64,000 nucleotides of DNA from NCBI GenBank assembly GCA_024516035.1, contig CM044961.1, positions 15,117,756-15,181,755 on the forward strand, given 5' to 3'. Below are positions 41,201-53,900 of the stretch, one piece after another; within the stretch, counting starts at the first letter, position 1, and each line of letters begins with the position of its first letter. The notes beneath the pieces were generated by a model. It did no database searches. It was not told the origin of the DNA and saw nothing but the letters and a program-made list of their open reading frames with translations. Made by a program: the position numbers and the translations under genes. The DNA is from Bactericera cockerelli (taxonomy: Eukaryota; Arthropoda; Insecta; Hemiptera; Triozidae).

Positions 41201-44200
41201 TGGAGACTGGAGTGACAAGTTCTCTCTAATGTAATGTAATGTAATGTTCCAGGCACCATCATGTTCTCCTACAAGGAGAAAGCGTTCTTCGGCAAGAAGA
41301 AAGCCTGCATCAAGGTGGAGAATGGAGACTGGAGTTCTCTCTAATGTAATGTAATGTAATGTTCCAGGCACCATCATGTTCTCCTACAAGGAGAAAGCTT
41401 TCTTCGGAAAGAAGAAAGCCTGCATCAAGGTGGAGAATGGAGACTGGAGTGATAAGTTCTCTCTAATGTAATGTAATGTAATGTTCCAGGCACCATCATG
41501 TTCTCCTACAAGGAGAAAGCTTTCTTCGGAAAGAAGAAAGCCTGCATCAAGGTGGAGAATGGAGACTGGAGTGATAAGTTCTCGCTGGATGTTGTGGGCA
41601 GCTCGGGCTGTGTGGACTGCACGTACCGCGGCAAGGCAAGTATTCTCAAACGGAAGATTGCTGGTTCGTATACTGATGTAGTCAACTGCACTGGTAGTCA
41701 AGTGGTTAACGCGCTAGTCTGGTAATCCAGGTAGCGTAGGGATCCGTTGGTTCGAATCCCACCCAGTGCATAAATTTTTCCTCATTAATTTGAGTTTGTG
41801 ACCCCATATTCCCCATAATAATAAGACTCTGAGGGTTAGGTGGTAGAAAATGCTTTGAGCATTAACCTCGCCTGGTGGTTACCTTACACTAAAGAGTATT
41901 ATTATGTAGCAGACATTTAATTGAATCGAAATTAGTTCATCAGGAGTCGAATCAGTAAACCTATAGAAAAAAACCGAATATTAAAAATAGTAATGGACAT
42001 TTCTTATAATCCTCAATTGGGATTAAAAAGTCCTATGTTTCTAGCAGTTTTTTGATAGTCTTATTATATGACCCAAGTCTCGAATTTGTGAGTTAAATAC
42101 ATACATTGGGTGGGATTTAAATCTGATGCTGCATTGGGTGGGATTCGAACCTGATTGATGCATTAGGTGGGTTGAAGCTTCCTGGACCTTTCCATGTATG
42201 AAGTTTGTCTTATCTGTTTGCAAGTCACTTACGAGAGCTTTTGAACCAAAGCTTTGTAGGTCCTAGCTATCATGTTGGAAATTTCGACAGAAGTAACCTT
42301 TTGCAATAATTTGCCAAAAAATATTTTATAGAAAAATACGGAATAATTTGAAATCAATCATATTTTTTTCGCTCATGTTAAGTGGAAAAGTCATGGATTT
42401 TTTTTTTTTTGAAAACTTTAAATTAAAATCCTATGAATTGGTTTCGCCTTCAGGTGTACCACGTAGGAGTCCACATCAACCTGACCAGCAACTCTCTCAC
42501 CAAGGTGGTTCTCTTCACACCCTACTACGTCATCATCAACAACTGCTCCTTTGATGTGGAGTTCACGGAGGTAGACAAGGTATGGTGGAGATGTATAATA
42601 GACGCCCCTCTCTAGAGCCTCTGTATCTAACCTGGTTTTAGAGTTTTCAGTGAAACCCTTACAATTAATACTGCGACCTAATTACATTTATTGTAACAAC
42701 AAAGGCTCTGTAGGAATTCTGAATTTATTAGTGAATAAAGTTATAACTATTGCATTACTTATTGTGAAGGTTCGCTCTTATTAAATTTTAAGACGGTTTC
42801 AAATGTTATTTCTCACTTAGATTTCACATTTGTCACAAATCTGATTCTCTAAGGCCCGAATAAATTAACGACAATAAAGCGAAGATTGTTACTATAGTGT
42901 TGCTATTACCATGGTAACAGACAATCAGATAACTGAAATCAGATACTATAGTAACAGTGTCCACCACAGCAGCGTTTATAAATTCAGGACATAAATGGCT
43001 AAGATGTACCGGAAAACTCTCTATGGATAAAATAAATGCCTTATCCATCGAGCTACTCAAGTAGGTTTACCTCTTGTAAAAGGTAATAATTAGATATTTA
43101 CCTTGCATTTTTTCCATTACCTTCGAAAACCAAGGTGGGTTTTAACCTCGTGTACATCATGTCTCTATGTTCTCCAATACAACTCTCCTTTTACAGTGAT
43201 TCTCATTAATTTTCTGATATATATAAGTACTTCATCAATCAAGATAAAATATTTCTATTATATCAAAATCTTTTCATCTGGTAGTGACCCAAGGATGCAT
43301 GCAGCATTCAATACCCTTATAAATGTCCAGGCCAATTCCCTGGGCGAGAAATTGTTTAGATCGGGGTTCACCCTTACATCTAAACAATGTCTCACCCTAT
43401 TGTCCAAGCCATTGCTTCGAAGCAACATTTTTTTTTTTTTTTAACATCCCATCAAATTCTTTTTCTTCACATTCTCCCCTCAATTAAATACTAAATCTTT
43501 ATTATAAACACCAGAACAGCCTGTCACTCTCCACCACCTTCAACTCATTTCTTTGCTCCCTCTCTGATATTGAAAATTAATTACCATTTTTTCCCCATTT
43601 CTTTCATCTCTTTAAAAACTTGGTGACTAAATTTTGCACTATATAAATACATATGTATTTGTTTTAATGTAATATTTTCAAATAAATGTTATTTTAGAAA
43701 CCGTAGCGATAAGTTTTACTATGTAATTATCTTTAATCCAATAAGCATGAAGCATTTTCTTAACTTCCTCTGTCTCTCTTTTTCCATCTCTTTTCGAGCA
43801 TCTATAGTCTACACTATTTCTTCATATCCATTTAAGTAGGTATGAGAGTAATTCCTCATCAATTTCATTTCATGACTGCCTGTCACTATAAACTCTTGAT
43901 TTTCCACTTACGATTTTTATACATATAGCATTAAGTTTTTCTTTTTGTCTAAATTAATATTAATATTATTCTTATGCCTAATTGTGTACATACATGTTGT
44001 ATTAATATGCACAAATAAAATACATTACATTACATTAATTTATGTATAATGTATTGTAAAAATATGACATAAATAAACAATTAAGGGTTGGGTTTAAGAG
44101 ATTGCCATAGGCAATAACCCCGCCCTTTAGTTAGGACATAATATGTTTTCAAATGTATTTTCTATTCTTTTTCATTTTTATTGTATATATTGTTTTTTCA

Positions 44201-47200
44201 TTTTTTCACTGTTAAAATTGTTATTTATATGTACATAATGTCCTTTTGTATCTAATAAAGAATTGTATAATAATAATAATAATAATTAAATTAAATTAAA
44301 CATTCCACGCACCCACTTGAATCGAATCACTTGCTTCCTCTCAAGGACCACCTGGACAACACAGACATGAAGCCGGTGCTGGTGCCCTCCCACGGGTGCA
44401 CCAGCTACTGGCCCCCCACCCAACACCCGGGCAAAGACAAGAAAGTGGACCCGGGGAAGAAAATGCGAGTGAGAGTTGTGGAGTGCCCCGAGTTTAGTCC
44501 GCCCTTCCCGTACAGGTGAGTTGAGGGTGCAATTTTGTGTTCTCTATTACTTTTAATTAACTATTAAAGAATTACTTTTGAGAATTCGAGAGAAAACATG
44601 GGGTATAAGGGTATACCCTCGTTCATTTCTGAGAATTAACGGAAGAGCTCACTCCAGTGAGAATCCCTGCTATAATAAAGAAAGCCTAAAAAAAATGAAA
44701 AAAGTATATAAAAAACATTATTTGGAGAGGATAGAAAAGGGTTCTTTTCTAAATCATTAATAATTCAGCTCATTTCTGAGGCATTTTCAAGAGAATCAGC
44801 AGTACTTCTTTGTTTCTCTCTGTGAGATCTTATGTCTGCATTTTATTATAAGTCTGAATTAATAAACAAAATGAGGATCACAAGTTTGAGTTAGAACGTA
44901 CTATTCCCCATGTAAAACAATAAGCTAAGGGCGAAATTAACAGACAAAATCTATAACTCGCGTCAATGCAAAGCGTCGGTTTTCCCTATGTTACACAGTA
45001 CGCAATCGTCTATTGATTCCGCCCTAAATCTAGACTTTTAAGTCCACAGAGGTTTAACATGATAAAACAGAATTAAAGATAAGATAAGTTAGGATCAGAT
45101 TAATCTAATGAAAAACAGGACTAACTAAATCACGCCCTCTAGTGGGAATTTCAACCCGTCAGATCCCATTCATATCAGCTGTTAAGTGATAGTGTCCTCT
45201 TGGTCTAATCCTGTTTCATAATTCTAAGTGGAGACAATGAATTGACTATAATGCACTGTGATTGGTTGAAATCCCCACTAGTGGGCATGTTACGGGATAG
45301 TGTCCAATTAGATTTATCAATCAATCAATCAAATATAATTGTATTTATTCAAATTGAATGTTACAATGGTTGATCTTAAAAGTTTATCCAAGCCCATTTC
45401 GTAAGTCGGTCATAAGTGTCTATTAACACGTTGATCGCCACGTCAGGTGAATTCACCTGACACTAACCTTTCCCAGCTGGCCCCGTCAGGCATATTCACC
45501 TGACGGGTAGTTGTTCACTTTTTCATTTGAGCCCCTGAGGAAATGTAACTCTATAGCGTTGGCGATCAACGTGTTAATTTAACCCTGAATATTCCTCCAC
45601 CCTCTAGTGTGGAGTTCAACGACCTACTGAAGTTTAAGAACCGCTTCGGTGCCGTCAACGCAGAGGTCCACGTCACTGAAAGCTCCGCCTACATCACGTT
45701 CAGTGAGTACAGGAACGGCATGGCACCCCTGCTCATCATCAACCACACGAGTGAGGATATCGACGTTCATGAGAGGTAAGCGAAACGGGAGAATTAATAG
45801 ACAACATCAATAACTTAAGTCAATGGTAAGTGTCCATTTTCCCTATCTTACACAGTACACAATCCGTGACTTAGCGCCACAGAGGTATTACAAAAACGTC
45901 TATTAATTCCGCCCTAATTGTGTCAAGCACGAATGATTGTCACATTTTTCGTTCGCAAAAATATAATAGTAATAATAATATCACTCTTTAGTGGAAGGTA
46001 ACCATCAGGCGAGGTTAATGCTCAAAGCATTTTCTACCACCTAACCCTCAGAGTCTTATTATTATGTGGTCACAAACTCAAATTAATGAGGAAAAATTCG
46101 TGCACTGGGTGGGATTCGAACCAACGGATCCCTACGCTACCTGGATTACCAGACTAGCGCGTTAACCACTTGACTACCAGTGCACTCTATCAAATATCAA
46201 TAACAATATCAATCACAAATCACAAATCCTATATTAACAGCCTAGCATCTAAATTTAAATCGAATAGTAAACACTTCTGGAAATATGTCAAACAAGAAAG
46301 GTCAAAGGGTAAAAATACAAATATGTCGTATAAAGGGCTGCAATTGAAGTCTCAAAAAGAAATAGCAGATGCTTTTGCTGACCATTTCTTGTGCTCATTT
46401 AAACCCAGCTCTCTTAATATCCAAGACACCTTTGATAATGACAACTCTGCTAGTTTAGAAATACCCGTATTCACAGAACAGCAGGTTTTGGATGAGGCTT
46501 TAAAGTTAGATAAAAGTAAACCAGCTGGTAGAGATGGAATACCTCCAAAAATAATCCGTGATTGCGCTTCGTCACTCGCCAAACCACTGACCTGCTTATT
46601 TAACCTAAGTTTAAAAACAAACATATTTCCCGATAGATTAAAAGACACAATAATAACTCCCGTGCCTAAGACTGAGTCGGGGTGTGTTGAAGACCACAGA
46701 CCTGTGGCTAATTTAAATGCTTTTGCGAAGCTTTTTGATGCACTTTTATATAATACCATATCGGGCCAAGTGTTCTCTACTATTGATCGTATCCAGCATG
46801 GCTTCGTGGAAGGACGCTCGACCACCTCCAACATTACTGAATTCTCACATTATGTATGTACAGCCTTACAGCAGGGCTATCAGACCGACGTTCTTCTAAC
46901 CGATGTCATGAAAGGATTCGATCAAATCTCTCATGAGGCAATAGTAAACAAATTAAGAAGTGTAGGTTTACCTTCTACAAAATTCTTCCTCTCATACCTA
47001 TTAAATAGAAACTTACAAGTAAAGTACATTGACGAAGCATCCAAAACTTTCACCCCTACTTCAGGAATTGCTCAAGGTTCAAAATTGAGTAGTTTACTAT
47101 TTATTCTGACCTATGATGACGTCTGTAAAGATATCAGTGCGGATTCGAAAATACTATTATATGCCGATGATTTAAAGATTTTTAGAAAAATTACATGCAT

Positions 47201-49034
47201 CAGTGATTGCTATCAACTACAGCAGGATCTCAATTTAATCAAAGAAAAACTTCACCTCATAGGGCTAAGTTTCCATCCTTTAAAATCAAAACAACTCACC
47301 ATAAGCCGTAATAAATCTAATAATTTAGACTTCACCTACAAAATGGGAGACATAGATATTGAAAAAGTTAGTTATCACAAAGATTTGGGATTCATTATAG
47401 ATGAGGATTTTATATTCAAAAAACATCGAGCCGATATGGTAAAACGTGCATTTAAAAAGCTTGGCCTTATAATCAGATTTGGGAAGTATGTTGAGGATAT
47501 TGATGTACTTAGGACTCTATTTCTATCTTTGGTGAGATCTACAGTGGAGTATGGTTCTGTAGTCTGGGACCCTAGCTCAAAAGAAGCATCAAAATCAATT
47601 GAAAAAATCCAGTCAACTTTTATAAGATATCTATTTAAAAAAGAAAATGGGTTTTATCCCAAATATCCTGAAGCTATCTCTTATAAAACACTTCTTGAAA
47701 TGATTAATTTAAGCTCCCTTGAAACAAGACGTAAACTAAATTCAATCATGTTGGTATATAAACTACTAAACAATCATATTCAATGCTCTAATTTACAAGA
47801 GATAATAGAAAAGAAAACGCCCAACCCTTTGCTTAGAAATAGGACTATTGAGCCATTCACAGTGCCTCACCCAAGGTTTACAAAATTGCATGAATCTCCC
47901 CTCATTAAGGCAATGACACTGTGCAATTATCTTCACATTGACATCAGTGAATTCTCACTGCCAAAAGAAATGTTTAAGATGAAATGCTTAGACTACATAC
48001 AACAAGAAAATTAGAGATATTTTGTCACTCATATGGTAGAATATATGCATTAGATACCCTTTATATTTTGATAACTTGTAAAACTATTTATAAGTATAAT
48101 AGTGAACATTAGTATTGTTGTTTTCAATTGTAATTTTTGTAAACAATGTTATGTTCTTTTTTTTAAAAAAAAAAAAAAAACAAAGTTAATTTTTAGTCAT
48201 AAGCAGGACTTAAAACCCAAGCTCCCAGGTTAAACTATTCTGTGCTAACCACTTGACTACTGTGAAGGTGGTAGGTTTTTGACAGAAAATTTAGCACAGA
48301 GTGATAAAGTTATTTATGAGAAATTTGAAAAGGAAAAAGAAGCTTGAAATTTACAAGAAAAGAGGGAGATTTTTCCATCTGCTTCTTTTCTAATCAAAAT
48401 ATGAAAAAATCTTATAATAATCCATTTTTATTATATCTATTTTCATGAAGAGATAACAATAAATTGAGTATTGAGAATAGGCTTTAAGCAACCATGTAAA
48501 TTGTTAAAATTTATTCAGTGATTGTAAATGTGGGAAGCAAATTTGGTAGAGATTGAAGGGTGAAAGATACAGAACTTCTTCATATTTTTAGGAATACAAG
48601 GGAGGAAGCACTGATAGGAAAATGCACAATGCATCAAAACAACTCACAAACGTAATCAGAAAAGAATGACCTTGACAAGTAGGGTGAGGGAACCCCGCTA
48701 CTACCTGAGATGACGTCATCACGAATCACCCTATTTACATCATCAATCTCCATAGTTACATTTTCTCACTGAAACGCGAAGTTTCCAAAATTTGTCAACT
48801 TTGCAGTGCAATTTCGACAATTTAACTTCAATTCAGACAAAAATGGTTTCACTTTTTCGAAAGATCACAAAATTATTTATTCAAATCCTTCAAAAAATAT
48901 TTGTCTTTATTATAGTAACTTTTTTAAAGAATCCAGATTGAAAATATCGATGGCTTGCGTTTTGTGATTTTTTGTGTGAGAGTAAATTGAAATACCCGAT
49001 AGTTTTCACCATGTTTTCGTACTGCTTCGGCAGT

Positions 49035-49074
<40 letters not shown>

Positions 49075-50911
49075 GGCCCCTGCGCAAGGATGACACGCAA
49101 AATCGTGAAGCGTTCCACATTTTTTTGGCGAAATTTTATCTGAAAATTTGATTTTCAGCGGAGTTCAAATCAGCAAAAAAATTACATGATTTTAAAAAAT
49201 TTGCTGTCCAATGTCTATTTTTTTTTTTTTTTTTTTTTTTTGCACGTTTTTTTTTACATCTCATGAAATGAACATCTAGCCAAACATTGATAGTATTCGT
49301 TTTTGTTGTTCATTTATTTTAATTACTATACATCTCCCTTGCCTTTTATCCCATATTAGCTTATGTTGCTATTGGGGTCGGCATTGATCAACTTCATAGT
49401 TGAGGTTGTTAGGGTGGAGCACGTTTTTTTTTTTTTTTTTTTTGGCTGGATACTCTTCCTAACGCCAACGATTTATTTTACGGAGGCAGATTTATTTTAA
49501 TCATTATAGTTTGCAAATATACCAGATAACTATTGGTTTTCCCTTGATAGATTCACACATTCATGATGTCATGGTATTACGAGTATTATTATTTTCTTGT
49601 ATTGGGACCAACGAGTATTATTATTTTCTTTTTTTATCGTAGATGGGGGTTGTGACATACCAAATCCAATGATTTTGAGTTGCTGATTACGAATTTGCCA
49701 TTAATTTTTACCTAAATGTCATATTTGATTCACCAGTGGCTTTTGGTCCTGTCTCCTGTTCCCATTCCTAATATGATAAGGAAAGTCGTGTGATGTTTAT
49801 ACCAGATTTATTTTTTTATTGTATTGCTATAATTGTAGAGAAATTTAGATGGAAAATGATTAACCCATTGCCTACCAAGCCATTTTTATGAAACTTGCCC
49901 TGGGGACCAAGAGTATTTTCCTCAAAATCACCTGTCTAACTATGTGCAACATGCGGTTCCCCAGACTAAAAAACCCATATTTCCTTGTCACTAGGGAAAT
50001 TGTCTTGCATATATGCTATACATGGTACCCAAGAAGGCTCAACCGTGTCTAGCATATATGCAACCCCGATACCCCAGGCAATATTAGTTTCTTGCAAATG
50101 TGCTACCCATTTATCCCATAAAATATATAAGACCTGTTTGACTGCTGGAGTAAAGGGACTTTTCAGTCTTACCTCGGCAGTATAAACAAGGTATATTCTA
50201 TTCTATTCTACCCATGGTAGGCAATGGATTAATAATAATAATGATGATCTCCGCAGGTACAGCGAGGAGGAGCGAGTGGACGTGAAGGCGGGGCATAAGG
50301 TGTACTGGGCGTGGTCCCAGGGGGCGGGCAGGTGGAGGGGGAGGAAACAGACAGGAGCAGTCTGGTGTGGGCCAAGCGCAAGGTGATGGCAGACGGGCGG
50401 CGGGACGGTCTGGGAGAGTTCTTCCTGGACGACGACTTCAAGAAACCCGCCTACTGGACCTGCTTCCTGGACGGTAATATTTTTACTTTCGACCAATTTC
50501 TAATAATAGAAAAAACAAAAAAATAGCCATGCGCCTGTATGGCTGCAATTTTCAAATTTCCTCTCAAAATTCTTTTAAGTATTTTCAAAAATTTAAACTT
50601 AGTTTAGAATTCATCCATGTCAAGCTTTTTGGTTTGTTTTAGTGTTAACTTAGTGTTTTTTTAAGTTTTTAATTAAGATACCTGCACAAAACAACAAAGA
50701 AGTACAATATTTCAATGATCCCAAGAAGAATGTTGGACGAGGAAGATACCGATGATGCATTGTTACTCTTTTCCAGAAAGAATTGCAGAACATTGTTCTA
50801 AAATAAGTTTAAAAAAGGCAATTAGAATGCGAAATAAGTGTCTAATAATATTAGAAATCGGAATTACTGTGTTCGTTCTTGGAATTTTTTTTTTTATTTA
50901 TTATTCCGATT

Positions 50912-50945
<34 letters not shown>

Positions 50946-53900
50946 CCTTATCAGTAAGGAAAGTATTGTATTCGTCGAAAATTTGACCTACCCAGTTTTT
51001 CACATTTCTGGACGAATCATAAGCCTCAAGATTACTACCAAAAAAGTTCTTTTCGGCCATTGGTCCGTCCGTGTGTAAACACGATATCTCGAACACGGTA
51101 AGAGATACAGACTTAAATTTTGGTCTGGAAGTTGATTTTATATTCTATCTACGAATATAATTTTATACCTTTCTCGACACAGTTTTTTAAGGAACTTTTG
51201 AGAAAGGGTGCCATTCTATAATTTGAAATTCTGAATAATTTAATGTAATAAATATATAAATGGAATTGATTTTTTAAAAAATATTCACGCCACTAATCTG
51301 ATAAATATAATTTAAGATAAAGGGTTGGGTGGAAGAGATTGCCACAGGCAATAACCCCGCCCTTTAGGTAAATCATTAGTGTTATTTTCTTTTTTAACTT
51401 ATTTATTTTGTCATTTGTTTGTTTTTTCTTAATTTTATACTGTTCACATTGCACTCTGTCCTCTTAATAAAGCATACTATAATAATAATAATAAGTGATT
51501 TAAGCAGTGTCTATTCTATTGTATTGTTTTCTCTTCTACTCAGGCATCCAGCGAGTTCTGCTCATAACTGAGGATGCCCTCGTGTTCACGGATGTCAGAG
51601 CCTCGGGTAACTACGAGCTGTTCGACCAGGAGATAGTGCTGAGCATGCACAGGATAGGAGTCAGCCTCGTGGACAATGAGCGAGGCTACGAGCTCTTGTA
51701 CCTGAACATTACCAGGTGAGAGGCCAATGATGTCTGGCTGGGGGACGTTAAACAGGGAGAAGGCCAGTGTCTCGCTAGAGGACTATAAACAGAGAACGGA
51801 CTAGCCAACCCTTACAAGCCAGGCTAGCTTGCAGTTTCCTGCAAGCTTTAATGGCTTGTACAAAAAAGTCCAAGTCCTCATGATGGTTGATCGCACATAG
51901 AAATATGTGGTTCAGGACGAGCCTACTTTGAAATAAAGTTGGCTGGAGACCATCATTCACCCCTTCAGCTGTAACCAAGCTGGCTACAACAACACAGGCC
52001 AATGACCAAGTTTGGTGTGTGTCACACTTGTCACAGCTTTATTAAGAGCCTTATCACTTCTCTGAGTATCTAAATTGTACGGGAACTTGTTGTGAGGTCT
52101 GTAAGCAACATCTTATTTTTCCGTACGACGAGTAGACTTTCGAGTTTTTGAGTAGGCTTTCGAGTTGGGTGGAAGAGATTGTCATAGGCAATAACCCCGC
52201 CCTTTAGTTAGGACATATTATTTATCTATTTTTTCCATTTTATTGTGTATAGTGTTACCATTTTTTAAAAATAATTATTTGTACTCATATATGTGTCTTT
52301 GTATCTAATAAAGCATTTAATAATAAAAAAAGTTTTAAAAAAATATGGAACATATTTACCTCTCTGCATTACTTCCTGAAGTAATCTCTTTCGACCAAGT
52401 CTTGTATGATTCCTTTTTAGTATACTGCGACTTATTGTACGCTAGAGATAAACTTGAGTCTCGCTCTTGTGAAACTACTGTTTTTTTTCTACGAGACGAG
52501 CGAGGAAGCTGTTTTTTTTAGAATTTATCATTCCGTCTTTTAAAATGAGACGAGAGCCACAGCATAAATCTGTTTCCATCTCAATGGCTATTACTATGGA
52601 AGTCCATCTCAATGGAACACTCCCTGTCCTCTGTCCCCAGCTCGGGCATCATCTGGGAGAGCCAGAAGTCGGAGGGAAAGCGGTTCAAGCAGCTGAGCAT
52701 CGTGGACAGCAACGACCTGGAGAACGCCTTCATCATGTACAACAACCAGCTGGTCCTGCAGGAGACCGTGTCTCCGCTGGTCAAAGTCAGCCCCGAGATG
52801 GAGGTGGGTGGCCTTATCCTACCAATTTGTTTGATATGTGACAGGCCTGAGGTATTCCGAGTTCTCCATTCTTTTTCCTCCATGATTGTGGCTACTATGA
52901 GAATGGAGGTGGGTGGCTTTTCCTACCAAGCCAGCCACACATGTACACGCGTACATGCATGCATGAATGGGCGTGACTGCCATGCATGCATAGGCGTGAC
53001 TGACATGCATGCATGAATAGGCGTGACTGCCATGCATGAATGAATGGGCGTGACTACCATGCATGTATGAATGGGTGTGGCTGGCATGCATGAATAGGCG
53101 TGACTGGCATACATGCATGAGTGTGACTGACATGCATGTATGGATATGCGATTAAGCAAGTTTCAACACGTTCACTCCCACAGGTCAACAATAGAACTTT
53201 GCTTAATGTTTCAACACGTTGACTCTCACAGGTCAACAATAGAACTTTGCTTAATGTTTCAACACGCTCACTCTCACAGGTCAACAATAGAACTTTGCTT
53301 AATGTTTCAACACGTTGACTCTTACAGGTCAACAATAGAACTTTGCTTAATGTTTCAACATGTTCACTCCCACAGGTCAACAATAGAACTTTGCTTAATG
53401 TTTCAACACGTTCACTCCCACAGGTCAACAATAGAACTTTGCTTAATATTTCAACACGTTCACTCGCACAGGTCAACAATAGAACTTTGCTTAATGTTTC
53501 AAGACGTTCACTCCTACAGGTCAACAATAGAACTTTGCTTAATGTTTCAACACGTTCACTCCCGCAGGTCAACTTCGTGGCATTCACAATGCTGAAGCCC
53601 AACAAGCGTCGGCTGCGCCGCGTGTACAACTCGGGCCTGTGGCTGCAGATGCGGAGTTCCAGCGTCAGCTCGCAGCTGCACATCAAGCTGCATCGGCTGC
53701 AGATTGACAACCAGCTGCAGGACGCCATCTATCCTGTCATCATGGCCCCCGTGCCGTTGCCGAAGACGATCGCTGCCAACCATGGTGAGATGAAGCTCGG
53801 GGCGGCAATGGGTTAATGGTTGCCAACCATGGTGAGATGAAGCTCGGGGCGGCAATGGGTTAATGGTATCGCTGCCAACCATGGTGAGATGAAACTCGGG

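Noticed and set aside
41688..41770. A tRNA gene with gcactgg/ccagtgc acceptor stem
   Set aside because: Repeated with identical downstream body in six places; SINE-A head.
53160..53570. CRISPR-like regular repeats
   Set aside because: No distinct spacers; units are contiguous copies of an exon edge in a eukaryotic gene.
53054..53728. A 224-codon minus-strand frame
   Set aside because: It is the antisense of the 48-bp array and exon 32; the repeat structure keeps it open.
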